64,000 nt of DNA from Clostridiales bacterium (GCA_003150405.1 QAMM01000007.1:124001-188000), one strand, 5' to 3'; shown: positions 42,488 to 50,035, numbered from the stretch's first letter. Notes: generated by a model not told the origin, from the letters alone. A program made the numbers and translations.

Positions 42488-43219
42488 ATGCGCACCGTAT
42501 TAATCACCGGAGCCTCCCGCGGCATTGGCGCGGCCGCAGCGCGCCGTTTTGCCGAGGCGGGGGATCGGGTTGCCATCAACTACAATACCAATAAAGACCG
42601 GGCACAGGCGCTTGCCGCTGCGCTGGAGAAAGAGGGGTACCCTGTCAAAACCTTCCGTGCGGATGTTTCCAACATGCAGGAGGTCATCCGCATGATAAAC
42701 GACCTGCACCACGCCTTTGGTCCAGTGGATGTCCTTGTCAACAACGCAGGCATTGCAGAGCAGAAGGTCTTTGCCGATATTACCGAGCAGGACTGGGACC
42801 GCATGTTCGCCACCAACGTCAAGGGGATGTACCTCTGTGCCCAGGCGGTCCTTTCCGACTTTTTGCAGAAACAGTCCGGGGCCATTGTCAACCTGTCCTC
42901 GGTTTGGGGAATTACCGGAGCGTCCTGCGAAGTGCACTATTCGGCGGCCAAAGCGGCGGTCATTGGGTTTACCAAAGCGCTGGCCAAAGAGCTTGCACCC
43001 TCCGGCGTCCGGGTCAACTGCGTGGCGCCCGGCGTCATTGACACCGACATGAACGCCGCTCTTGCCGAGGAAGCACTGGCCGTACTGCGGGAGGAAACCC
43101 CGCTCGGAGCCATTGGGACACCGGAGCAGGTGGCAGAGGCTATTTATTTCCTCGCCGGGGAGGGGGCGGGGTTCATTACCGGGCAGGTGCTCAGCCCTAA
43201 CGGCGGGTTTGTTATTTAA
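42488..43219 (+). CDS. short-chain dehydrogenase/reductase (FabG-like)
   Basis: A 243-residue classical SDR: TGASRGIG binds the nucleotide, NNAGIA follows, and the catalytic Ser and YSAAK are in LSSVWG and HYSAAKAAVIG. It closely resembles 3-oxoacyl-ACP reductase FabG. The setting, behind an ABC exporter and away from fatty-acid genes, leaves the substrate open. ATG 42488 follows GAAAGGGG, sixteen bases after the permease stop, so it shares the operon. The frame upstream of 42488 belongs to the permease's shadow. Confidence 0.9.
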   Translation: MRTVLITGASRGIGAAAARRFAEAGDRVAINYNTNKDRAQALAAALEKEGYPVKTFRADVSNMQEVIRMINDLHHAFGPVDVLVNNAGIAEQKVFADITEQDWDRMFATNVKGMYLCAQAVLSDFLQKQSGAIVNLSSVWGITGASCEVHYSAAKAAVIGFTKALAKELAPSGVRVNCVAPGVIDTDMNAALAEEALAVLREETPLGAIGTPEQVAEAIYFLAGEGAGFITGQVLSPNGGFVI

Positions 43220-43259
43220 TATAGCTTATAGCTGAATCAATGTTTCATCTTATAAGAAA

Positions 43260-43291
43260 AGAGGCCGGTTTGGTAAGACCAGCCTCTTTTT
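43260..43291 (+). terminator. intrinsic terminator of ABC-SDR operon
   Basis: AGAGGCCGGT / ACCAGCCTCT with one mismatch, followed by TTTTT. Confidence 0.85.
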
Positions 43292-43304
43292 CAAATGAAA
43301 AGAA

Positions 43305-43403
43305 GAAGGCGCAGGAATTTTCTCCTGCGCCTTCCGTATTCCCGGGTATGGAGGGAACCAGTTCCGGGAACACTATGATAACGCGGTAGGGGCCGCGGTA
43401 TCA
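43305..43403. other. three consecutive hairpins, unexplained structured region
   Basis: Hairpin 1 is GAAGGCGCAGGA / TCCTGCGCCTTC (43305-43334). Hairpin 2 is TTCCCGG / CCGGGAA (43339-43370). Hairpin 3 is TGATAACGCGG / CCGCGGTATCA (43376-43403). On the minus strand hairpin 1 is followed by TTCTTTTC. It could be a small structured RNA ending leftwards, or stacked terminators. Confidence 0.45.
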
Positions 43404-43434
43404 TCAAAACGCTAATATAGCAGCGAATAACAAG

Positions 43435-43462
43435 TTGAACTAGTATCTTATTATATTATACA
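43435..43462 (+). promoter_or_regulatory. probable promoter of XRE regulator
   Basis: TTGAAC (43435-43440), 16 bases, TATACA (43457-43462), in an AT-rich stretch about 70 bases before the start codon. Confidence 0.45.
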
Positions 43463-43532
43463 TAAAATAGTTGTAAAAGGCAATACTCCTTTTCGTTCAA
43501 GTGTAAAATTTGAGGAGTGAAAAGGAGTGACG

Positions 43533-43892
43533 ATGGTGCGGAAGCATACAAACGACATACTACGAAGCCTGCGGGAAGCAAACGACATAAGTCAGGCTGA
43601 AATCGCACACATCCTTGGTGTTTCCCAACAAACCTATTCCAACTATGAAAACGGGGTATATGACCTGCCAAGCCGTCATTTGCCAACCTTGTGCAAATAC
43701 TACCAGGTAACGGCTGACTACTTGTTGGGCCTGACCCAGTACAAGGGTTCCCTTCAGGAGCTTAACCGGTGTCTAAACACCGAAACAACACTTGGCGCTC
43801 TTATTGGTGACATTCTTTCCCTGAATGAAAAATCACAGTCGACGCTGATGGAATGTGTTGAACTGCTTAAAATAAGGCAATCCATGAAATAA
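43533..43892 (+). CDS. XRE-family helix-turn-helix regulator
   Basis: A 119-residue DNA-binding protein. The N-terminal XRE domain reads DILRSLREANDISQAEIAHIL, then SQQTYSNYENGVYDLP and KYYQVTADYLLGLT. The C-terminal ~45 residues are helical (LNEKSQSTLMECVELLKIR), probably for dimer formation. ATG 43533 has AAGGAG at good spacing; GTG 43527 lies inside that site. Monocistronic, with a terminator starting in its stop codon. Target unknown. Confidence 0.9.
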   Translation: MVRKHTNDILRSLREANDISQAEIAHILGVSQQTYSNYENGVYDLPSRHLPTLCKYYQVTADYLLGLTQYKGSLQELNRCLNTETTLGALIGDILSLNEKSQSTLMECVELLKIRQSMK

Positions 43893-43919
43893 GCCGCCGG
43901 GCAAATGCCCGGCGGCTTA
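43890..43919. terminator. bidirectional terminator
   Basis: A perfect 14-bp hairpin TAAGCCGCCGGGCA / TGCCCGGCGGCTTA starts with the regulator's stop codon. It sits between convergent genes. Confidence 0.85.
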
Positions 43920-43929
43920 TTTCATCCCA

Positions 43930-44343
43930 TTATAAAATCATGACAAAGGTACCTGCCGTAATCAGAATTCCCCCGATCACCGTCTTAATGCTGACCGTCT
44001 CATGCAGGATGAGAAATGCCAGCACCATACTGATGACCACACTGAATTTATCAATCGGCACCACCTTGCTCGCCTCGCCAAGCTGGAGCGCCTTGTAATA
44101 GAACAGCCAAGAAAGCCCGGTCGCAATCCCGGAAAGAATCAGGAACAGCCAGGATTTCGGTCCAATATCCGCCACCTGTGACTGGGTTCCGGTAATAAAG
44201 ACAATCCCCCACGCCATAACCAACACCACCACTGTCCGAATTGCCGTGGCGAGGTTGGAATTGACATTGTCAATCCCAACTTTTGCAAGAACCGACGTAG
44301 CCGCCGCAAAAAATGCGGATAGCAACGCATACACAACCCACAT
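43930..44343 (-). CDS. EamA-domain small transporter
   Basis: A 137-residue membrane protein with about five hydrophobic segments, a single EamA (DMT superfamily) domain. The conserved VVYALLSAFFAAATSVLAKVG and LSWLFYYKALQLGEASKVVPIDK are present. Single-domain members act as pairs. Drug or metabolite export is possible. ATG 44343 has GGGGGAAAGAG upstream and is preferred over ATG 44370. The next ~296 bases to the right hold no recognisable gene. Confidence 0.88.
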   Translation of the reverse strand: MWVVYALLSAFFAAATSVLAKVGIDNVNSNLATAIRTVVVLVMAWGIVFITGTQSQVADIGPKSWLFLILSGIATGLSWLFYYKALQLGEASKVVPIDKFSVVISMVLAFLILHETVSIKTVIGGILITAGTFVMIL

Positions 44344-44639
44344 TCTCTCTTTCCCCCTCGTCTGTGCCATACCCGTCTATCCCTTCTTTTATAGCCTGTA
44401 ACTGCAATACAGCGCCAATCCAGAGTAACAACATTCTGCCTGCAGCCGAATTTCTCTCCAGTCCGGTGTTTCACATAGCTTCAGCAGCCTTCAGGGGTTT
44501 CGTTCTCCACTGAAAAAACGCTTCGCCCTCGTCCCAATAGCTTTTTCGTCATTTCGCTGTACAGCAGAACAAAGGCACCCTCCGCTCCGCACAGGGCGGA
44601 ACATTCATTTTATGGCAAACAACCACTTCTTTCCGCCCA

Positions 44640-46064
44640 TTACCGGGTTTCATGGGAGGATTCGATCCGCACCGCCTGTTTTTCCTGCTCACAAAGCTCT
44701 TGGTAACGGGCGCGCACATCGGTTTCCCGTGGAACTTCGCTTGGATTATCCGGGTCCTCCGCGTAAATGGTGCGGCTGATGACCATGGTATCCGGCCGGA
44801 CAAATTCCCGGTCAAGATAATCGTAATAGGTACCTGGAGTAATAATGCCGTTTATTTTGACAATATCGGTTCCCGCAGAACTCAGCACTGCATCCACAAG
44901 CTGGACACAGTTGGTGGAAAGAACAAAATAGGACTTAAATTTGCCGGAGTTAAACTTGTAAAATTCCGCACCGGTATACCGGTAAAGCTGGCTCGCATAG
45001 TCCGGGTAATATTCCAGCGGCTTTGCGCACTTATGCTCCAAATCCCATTCGTAAGGGCTTTTCCAGCGGTAAAGCGGCGCGGTAATTTCCTCCAGCCGCC
45101 TGCGCACCGCCTGTTTCTGTTCTTCGGTGAGCTTTAAGCCAAACCCAAACAGGGTTTTGCGGCTGTAACGGATGACAAACGGCACATACCGCTCCTTAGG
45201 GGCATAAAACAGCACCCCGTCTCCCACGCCTTCAAACAGCCTGCGGGAGTATTCGTCGTAATTGCCGTAGGAGATCACCTGCCCGTCAAAGCAGAAATCG
45301 CAGTGGCCCATAGCGCCGCTGCCGCCTTCGGTTACATGGATAAAAACCTCCAGATCCGGCGTCTCCGCTGGAACATGCTCCTTGTACTGGGTGAATTCCT
45401 CCGGACCCTCTATTCCATCTGCATTTTTAGAAAGATAAGCATTGATTCGCTTGAGTACCCGGTGCGGCACAAATGCCACCAGAAATACCGGCAGAGAGAT
45501 GCGCACCTTACGGCGCATCCGCGTTTTAGCGCGGCTTGGCAGCATGGAACGGATAAATTCAATGAGGTTAAAGCTGCCGAGCAGAATGGCATAAATCCCA
45601 ATGATGATGAGAAATGAATCCACCGGCAAAATGGGGGTAAAGAGCAGCAGAATGCCAAAGGTCAAGAAAAACAGGCAGTCAAACAGGTCGGCAATCCGCC
45701 CTTTTACCTTGTTTTTTGCAAACAGGATAAAGTTTACCAACTTAGCCGCCGCATTGATCAGCACATAAACCGAGAACAGCAGGCCGAGAATATAGACCTG
45801 ATAATCCAGTACAAAGCCCATGGCAATCCCAATGCCAACGGAGATGAGCGCGCCGCTCAGGGTAATCCGCTTGCCACCCAGTTCTTTGCGCCGAAGCAGC
45901 AGCATGACCAGCATGGCAATGCCGCTGACCAGACAGACCATCTCCACCAACAGCAGGGTCCACCTCAAAAACATTGTTTTCCAGCATAATATGATGATGC
46001 CAAGCGCCACAAGCACAAGGCCCGGCAAAAGCTGATCCAGAACCGGGGTAAATTTTTTGCGCAT
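44640..46064 (-). CDS. HdeD-like membrane protein with C-terminal papain-like domain
   Basis: A 474-residue protein. Residues ~1-180 hold about six membrane segments resembling HdeD/DUF308 proteins. The C-terminal ~280 residues are soluble. A conserved His appears in GSGAMGHCDFCFDG and a Cys in LSTNCVQLVDAVL, followed by GIITPGTYYDYLDREF. This spacing (His before Cys) recalls the permuted NlpC/P60-like YiiX/DUF4105 hydrolases. I infer a membrane-tethered thiol hydrolase acting on lipid or peptide bonds; that is not proven. ATG 46064 follows AAAGAGG at five bases. It is a single gene between non-coding stretches. Confidence 0.7.
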   Translation of the reverse strand: MRKKFTPVLDQLLPGLVLVALGIIILCWKTMFLRWTLLLVEMVCLVSGIAMLVMLLLRRKELGGKRITLSGALISVGIGIAMGFVLDYQVYILGLLFSVYVLINAAAKLVNFILFAKNKVKGRIADLFDCLFFLTFGILLLFTPILPVDSFLIIIGIYAILLGSFNLIEFIRSMLPSRAKTRMRRKVRISLPVFLVAFVPHRVLKRINAYLSKNADGIEGPEEFTQYKEHVPAETPDLEVFIHVTEGGSGAMGHCDFCFDGQVISYGNYDEYSRRLFEGVGDGVLFYAPKERYVPFVIRYSRKTLFGFGLKLTEEQKQAVRRRLEEITAPLYRWKSPYEWDLEHKCAKPLEYYPDYASQLYRYTGAEFYKFNSGKFKSYFVLSTNCVQLVDAVLSSAGTDIVKINGIITPGTYYDYLDREFVRPDTMVISRTIYAEDPDNPSEVPRETDVRARYQELCEQEKQAVRIESSHETR

Positions 46065-46248
46065 AATACCTCTTTCCGCCAATAAAACCTGAAAATTTTC
46101 CTTTTTTCAGTATACCACAAATTTGAGGGAGTACAAGCAAATCCCACCCATGAAAATTCGGCGGAGTGCAGCAAACGTCTGTATTTGGCTCTCGTTTCCC
46201 GTTTTGGCACCGATGAGAAGACATCGGGGATTTCGCATCTCTTGAGCG

Positions 46249-46277
46249 CAAAAAGCCCGGCGGTATACCCGCCGGGC
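46249..46277 (-). terminator. intrinsic terminator of MATE gene
   Basis: GCCCGGCGG / CCGCCGGGC hairpin followed on the minus strand by TTTTT, 17 bases after the transporter's stop. Confidence 0.92.
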
Positions 46278-46294
46278 AAAATCGACGTCAAATT

Positions 46295-47698
46295 TTACGG
46301 CTCCAGCGGCACCCCTTCAGACGCCGTAACTGCCTTTGCCGGTGCATCAGTTTTCACCACCGCCGCGTGCCTCCAAATAGGGGTGCGCAGCATAATGACA
46401 TGCACTACAATCGCCACCAGTGAAGCCACCGGCGCTGCAAGGCCAATACCGTACAGCGAGGATGGCAGAAGAATACTGAACAGGAAGGCAAGCGGCACCC
46501 GGATGCCAAGGGTGGTGGAAATACCATTGATCATAGTATAACGGGTACAGCCGCAGCCGTTGAAAAAGCCGTTAAAGCAGAAGGCAAAGGCCACCAACAG
46601 AAAATCAAAGCTGAAGGTGCGCAGGTACTCGGCCCCTGCCGCCGTAACCGCCGGATCAAACTGAAAGAGCAGCATAATGGTTTCTGGGGCAATCTGTGCC
46701 CATGCAAAAAAGACAACGGCGCAGCCAAAGGAAAGCAGCATGCTCACATACAGCGTTTTTTTGGCACGCTCCGGCTGACCCGCCCCAATGTTCTGCGCCG
46801 CCAGCGCCGAAATCGCGCCGGAGAAAGCCATTGGCGGCAGCATGGCAAAGGCGTCGAACTTTCCGGCAATTCCCACCGCCGCAGAGGCGACAACCCCCAT
46901 GGAATTGACAATGGCCGCAATAAACATAAAAGAGATGTGTACCGTAGTGTCCTGAAGCGAGACCGGAATCCCCACCTTAAAGAGGCTTTTAACCTTTTCC
47001 TTGTGCAGATGAAAGCTGCGGAGCTTGAAATCAAAGATAAAATCGTGCCGCTTCAGGTAGATGATGGCAATTACGAGGCTCAGCCCCTGGGAGATAATGG
47101 TCGCCAGCGCCGCACCGCCCGCCGCCATGCCAAGCGGCCCAACGGCAACCAGGTCCAGCACGATGTTGCAGACGCAGGAAATGGCAATAAAAATGAGTGG
47201 GTGGCGGGAATCCCCCAAACCGCGCAGAATGGCGCTGACCGCGTTGTAACCCACCACAAAGACGGTTCCGGCGCTTGCAATGAGCACATAGTCCATTGCG
47301 TAGGGGAATGCCTCTGCCGGAGTTTGCATCAACACCAGCAGGGGATAGGTCGCCAGCAGCATAACCACCGTCATTCCCAATGAAACCACGCCGAACAGGG
47401 TCAGCATGGTGCTGATGGTGTCGGTGGCCTCATCCACCCGGTTGGCGCCAACGTACTGGGCAATCAAAATGGTTCCGCCCATCGTCAGGCCGGAAATAAG
47501 GCTCAAGACGATCTGGGTGATCTGGGTACCGGTCGAAACCGCGGAAACGGCCGCCGAATCGCAGAACCAACCGACTACAAACAGGTCGACGGCTCCGTAA
47601 AGCGCCTGCAGAAAATTTGCCGCAAGGTAGGGCGCGGCAAAGCAGATTAATGTTTTGGTAATGCTGCCCTCGGTCAGCCGGTTTACCGTGTGCTCCAT
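46295..47698 (-). CDS. MATE family efflux transporter
   Basis: A 467-residue, 12-segment multidrug/toxin exporter of the MATE family, driven by Na+ or H+. The N-terminus LTEGSITKTLICFAAPYLAANFLQALYGAVDLFVVG and the ISGLTMGGTILIAQYVGA and ILRGLGDSRHPLIF blocks are characteristic of the DinF/NorM-like clostridial branch. ATG 47698 follows GGGAG at long spacing. The leader is unusual: a promoter, a small ORF and an intrinsic terminator lie within 130 bases upstream (see separate entries), which suggests expression by attenuation. Confidence 0.94.
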   Translation of the reverse strand: MEHTVNRLTEGSITKTLICFAAPYLAANFLQALYGAVDLFVVGWFCDSAAVSAVSTGTQITQIVLSLISGLTMGGTILIAQYVGANRVDEATDTISTMLTLFGVVSLGMTVVMLLATYPLLVLMQTPAEAFPYAMDYVLIASAGTVFVVGYNAVSAILRGLGDSRHPLIFIAISCVCNIVLDLVAVGPLGMAAGGAALATIISQGLSLVIAIIYLKRHDFIFDFKLRSFHLHKEKVKSLFKVGIPVSLQDTTVHISFMFIAAIVNSMGVVASAAVGIAGKFDAFAMLPPMAFSGAISALAAQNIGAGQPERAKKTLYVSMLLSFGCAVVFFAWAQIAPETIMLLFQFDPAVTAAGAEYLRTFSFDFLLVAFAFCFNGFFNGCGCTRYTMINGISTTLGIRVPLAFLFSILLPSSLYGIGLAAPVASLVAIVVHVIMLRTPIWRHAAVVKTDAPAKAVTASEGVPLEP

Positions 47699-47714
47699 AA
47701 AAGCTCTGTCTCCC

Positions 47715-47783
47715 TTACTCCATAAACTTAAAAAAACCGGATAAAAAAGCTGGACTCCCCAACCCTCTTATCCGGTAAACCAT
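47715..47783 (-). CDS. 22-residue leader ORF of the MATE gene
   Basis: ATG 47783 is preceded by GGAGGG, only two bases away, and begins MVYRIRGLGSP. The frame reads across the terminator hairpin and ends with TAA at 47715, just before the MATE ribosome site. A ribosome on this ORF would cover or disrupt the terminator. The short spacing to the start makes initiation uncertain. Confidence 0.4.
   Translation of the reverse strand: MVYRIRGLGSPAFLSGFFKFME
47730..47776 (-). terminator. intrinsic terminator inside the MATE leader (putative attenuator)
   Basis: On the minus strand ACCGGATAA pairs with TTATCCGGT and is followed by seven T. It lies between the promoter and the transporter start, so readthrough must occur for expression. 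Confidence 0.7.
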
Positions 47784-47802
47784 TACCCTCCGAGTTTATT
47801 TT

Positions 47803-47832
47803 ATAGTAGCATAAAAAAACGCCGCGTGTCAA
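47803..47832 (-). promoter_or_regulatory. promoter of MATE gene
   Basis: On the minus strand, TTGACA (47832-47827), 18 bases, TACTAT (47808-47803) with an extended TGC element. Start near 47796. Confidence 0.75.
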
Positions 47833-47981
47833 GCAGGCATGCAAAGCCCTTTTGACAGAATCCCTCTCAAACGCACCCTCCAAGCAAATTGGCGCCGGTT
47901 TTTGCCGCCGCGGACAGAAAGCCCGGCCATTTTCCGCATATGCGGCCTTTCCCGCTCTTTTACAGCAAGCTCTTCCCGCAT
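47829..47981 (-). CDS. possible 50-residue basic ORF after the MerR gene
   Basis: ATG 47981 follows AGGGGGTG closely and opens a frame beginning MREELAVKERERPHMRK, rich in Arg and Lys. It ends at 47829, inside the -35 box of the MATE promoter. There is no homology I can name. It may be a small gene co-transcribed with merR, or a chance frame. Confidence 0.25.
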   Translation of the reverse strand: MREELAVKERERPHMRKMAGLSVRGGKNRRQFAWRVRLRGILSKGLCMPA

Positions 47982-48006
47982 AAGCACCCCCTGGAGTCAT
48001 TTCCAC

Positions 48007-48870
48007 TTACCGGTGCTGCTTCTCCTCAAAAAAAGCGGCTGCCGCTTTGCTTTTTATCAGAAGCCAGGCAATGGCGCCGTTAAACATGCAGCTTATTCCA
48101 CCGGTCAACAGCAAAAACCAGCCCATTTCCGCCGGCCACCCCATTTCACTGGATTGACCGAGCAGTGTCAAAAAGGTTTGTATGGCAGAAAGCGCACAGC
48201 TGACGGCATAATACCAGCGCACCCAGCGCACACCACACATCAGGGCGGCAGCGAACGCCGTTGCCGCAACAAAGGAAACCAGGCCATACCCAAAGTTTCT
48301 GGTCACGGCACTTGCAATCAGCAGCAAAAAGGCAAGCGCAATTTGAACAGCTCCAATGGTATACACCAGCCGCCTGCCCATCGTTTGCCGACGCACCATT
48401 TCCGCCTGGATGGCAGCGGCCTGAGCTTCTTTTTGCTGCCGCGGTTCATCGTCGTCTTTGCCAAAATCCAAATTTAAATCCGAGCGTGGCAGGGAAAGGG
48501 CGGATGCCCGCCGCTCCAGCGCCGCCGCAAGCGCCTGGCAGTCCTGAATCCGGCTCATATCCAGCCCGGCAAGCGCCTCTGCATTCAGCCCCGCCGCCTG
48601 CCCCTCTTCGCGGAGACGGCCAGCACAGCTCTGTACCACCTGAACCAACTGCATGGGGCTTGCTTTCATCCGTTTGATCTCCGCAATGGTAAAGCCGCTT
48701 TTGCGCAGGGTTGCCGCTGCTTCCAAATCCGCTAAATCCTGTTCGCTGTACGCGCGGTACACCCGTCCGTTTTCCTCAAAACACCGGGGTGACACCAGAC
48801 CCTGTTCCTCATAAAACCGAACGGTCCGCTCGGTCAGCCCAGTCTGACTGCACACCTGTTTCATTTTCAT
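48007..48870 (-). CDS. MerR-family regulator with C-terminal membrane segments
   Basis: A 287-residue regulator. The N-terminal ~70 residues are a MerR winged helix (QVCSQTGLTERTVRFYEEQGLV, then RVYRAYSEQDLADLEAA). A helical linker follows, and the C-terminal ~115 residues hold four hydrophobic segments (VQIALAFLLLIASAV, FVAATAFAAALMCGV and others). MerR activators normally sense ligands through a soluble C-domain, so a membrane-embedded one suggests sensing of a lipophilic or membrane signal (inference). ATG 48870 has AAGGGGG upstream. Its own promoter has the MerR hallmark 19-bp spacer. Confidence 0.88.
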   Translation of the reverse strand: MKMKQVCSQTGLTERTVRFYEEQGLVSPRCFEENGRVYRAYSEQDLADLEAAATLRKSGFTIAEIKRMKASPMQLVQVVQSCAGRLREEGQAAGLNAEALAGLDMSRIQDCQALAAALERRASALSLPRSDLNLDFGKDDDEPRQQKEAQAAAIQAEMVRRQTMGRRLVYTIGAVQIALAFLLLIASAVTRNFGYGLVSFVAATAFAAALMCGVRWVRWYYAVSCALSAIQTFLTLLGQSSEMGWPAEMGWFLLLTGGISCMFNGAIAWLLIKSKAAAAFFEEKQHR

Positions 48871-48896
48871 ACCGGATTCCCCCTTCCTTTGAGATT

Positions 48897-48927
48897 ATCA
48901 TACCATCTGACGTTACGTCGGTGTCAA
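48897..48927 (-). promoter_or_regulatory. MerR-type promoter with 19-bp spacer and dyad
   Basis: On the minus strand TTGACA (48927-48922) and TATGAT (48902-48897) are 19 bases apart, the overlong spacing that MerR proteins correct by twisting DNA. GACGTTACGTC (48909-48919), a perfect dyad with one central base, lies in the spacer. Confidence 0.8.
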
Positions 48928-48974
48928 GCAAAACCATAAAATAAATATTTTTGCAAAAAAGTGGCAAAATACCC

Positions 48975-49003
48975 TTGACAAGCTCGAAGGTTTATTTTAT
49001 AAT
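48975..49003 (+). promoter_or_regulatory. consensus promoter of tRNA-Met/tRNA-Glu
   Basis: TTGACA (48975-48980), 17 bases, TATAAT (48998-49003). Confidence 0.94.
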
Positions 49004-49019
49004 TAATAGGCATCAAAAT

Positions 49020-49096
49020 GGCGGTATAGCTCAGTTGGCTAGAGCATTCGGTTCATACCCGAAGTGTCACCGGTTCGAATCCAGTTACCGCTACCA
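49020..49096 (+). tRNA. tRNA-Met (anticodon CAT)
   Basis: 77 nt. Acceptor GGCGGTA pairs with TACCGCT (one G-T). The D arm GCTCAGTTGGCTAGAGC, anticodon loop TTCATAC and T loop GTTCGAATC are standard, and CCA is encoded. It lacks initiator features, so it is elongator Met, or an Ile tRNA whose CAT anticodon is modified. Confidence 0.95.
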
Positions 49097-49164
49097 ACCA
49101 CGCAACGGAACTATCCTGGCAACACTCGGCCAGACGCGCGCATTTCTTTCCTTGTGTGGACCAC

Positions 49165-49239
49165 GGCCCGTTGGTCAAGCGGTTAAGACACGGCCCTTTC
49201 ACGGCTGTAACACGAGTTCGATTCTCGTACGGGTCACCA
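49165..49239 (+). tRNA. tRNA-Glu (anticodon TTC)
   Basis: 75 nt. Acceptor GGCCCGT pairs with ACGGGTC. The anticodon loop CTTTCAC carries TTC, the T arm is CGAGTTCGATTCTCG and CCA is encoded. It lies 68 bases after tRNA-Met, so the two probably form one transcript. Confidence 0.96.
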
Positions 49240-49240
49240 T

Positions 49241-49303
49241 TATAAAACTCTTTGATATGCCCATGTTGTTCGTGCAACATGGGCATACGCAAAAAGTTTT
49301 ATG
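49241..49303 (+). terminator. long hairpin after the tRNA pair
   Basis: TATGCCCATGTTG / CAACATGGGCATA (13 bp), extended outward by ATAAAACT / AGTTTTAT with a few mismatches. No T-tract follows directly. It is probably the 3' processing or termination signal of the tRNA operon. Confidence 0.6.
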
Positions 49304-49705
49304 AAAACCGGATTTCCGGTTAAGCTTTGTTGCTGAATGGGATTTTGCAACGGCTGTTGATGAAACAGCGCCATTAGTGAAAGCTTTCTGCTTTCCTACC
49401 CCGTGGTTCTCACCGGGTCGTCCCCATTGTTTGAGGCTGTGGCTGGACGAAAGTATCATTGTCCCACTGTGTGGGTCATCGCCAAAAAGGGTATCATCCT
49501 TTTTTGTTGCAGGAACATGAATCGCAAGCGTGTTTGCAACGCGGCTTTCCGGTCAAGGCCACACAGGGAATGTGCTGTAAAATCCGCTATTTGGTTTTCA
49601 AGGTTCTTCGTGGAGTTGGTTGTTCGTCCACGCTTTTGTTTTCTGTTTCAGGAAACAAAAAACAAGAGCCTGAACGCACATTTGTCGTGTGACACGTTCA
49701 AGCCC
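49304..49705. other. non-coding tract after tRNAs
   Basis: About 400 bases with no credible gene. It contains short hairpins: AACCGGA/TCCGGTT near 49305-49321; TTTTGTTTTCTG against CAGGAAACAAAA near 49630-49656; and TGAACG/CGTTCA near 49670-49700. The open frames here have no ribosome sites. Confidence 0.4.
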
Positions 49706-49735
49706 TTGACAATTTAAACAAACTCGTGCTAAAGT
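49706..49735 (+). promoter_or_regulatory. promoter of candidate small RNA
   Basis: TTGACA (49706-49711), 18 bases, TAAAGT with an extended TGC element (TGCTAAAGT). Confidence 0.6.
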
Positions 49736-49741
49736 AGTACG

Positions 49742-49834
49742 AGAAAGTTACCCTGTTGGTTTTTGAAACGTGTTTCTACCACGGTTCAATTAGTGAGATA
49801 GGATTGCCGTCCAATTCTCAGCTAATGGGGTTTT
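49742..49834 (+). ncRNA. candidate small RNA with terminator
   Basis: A strong promoter is followed within 60 bases by a stem (ATTAGTGAGA, 49789-49798, against TCTCAGCTAAT, 49816-49826). GGGGTTTTCTTATTTGTTTT comes next, a terminator-like tail. No ORF with a ribosome site lies between. The predicted transcript is about 90-110 nt. I cannot assign a known family; Rfam families of Clostridia, such as Clostridiales-1, should be compared. Confidence 0.5.
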
Positions 49835-49914
49835 CTTATTTGTTTTAAAGTGTAGCACGGTTTGGAAAGAATTGCAAGTCCCTTTTTTCGTGCTATAAAA
49901 TCATGTGTCTTTAT

Positions 49915-50035
49915 GACTTCGTGCAGAATCTGCACGAAGTCTTTTTTGAAGAACGCAACTTCACGCAGATTCTGCACAAAGTACCCCCGACAGACCGCAA
50001 ACAACCTCACGCAGAATCTGCGCGAGGTTGTTTTT
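49915..50035. repeat. three related hairpins with GCAGAATCTGC core
   Basis: Hairpin 1 (49915-49947) is GACTTCGTGCAG-AAT-CTGCACGAAGTC plus TTTTTT. Hairpin 2 (about 49959-49983) is an imperfect ACTTCACGCAG-ATT-CTGCACAAAGT. Hairpin 3 (50001-50035) is ACAACCTCACGCAG-AAT-CTGCGCGAGGTTGT plus TTTT. The 11-base cores recur at 42-46 base intervals. Hairpins 1 and 3 are good terminators. Frames that read through them give repetitive peptides that are probably spurious. Confidence 0.7.

Noticed and set aside
47803-47832. MerR control of the MATE promoter
   Set aside because: The spacer is 18 bases with an extended -10 and no dyad, unlike the 19-bp MerR-type promoter of the regulator itself; adjacency alone is not enough.
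49915-50035. CRISPR-like array
   Set aside because: Only three units, each an imperfect palindrome of a different length, with short unequal gaps and no cas genes in the window.
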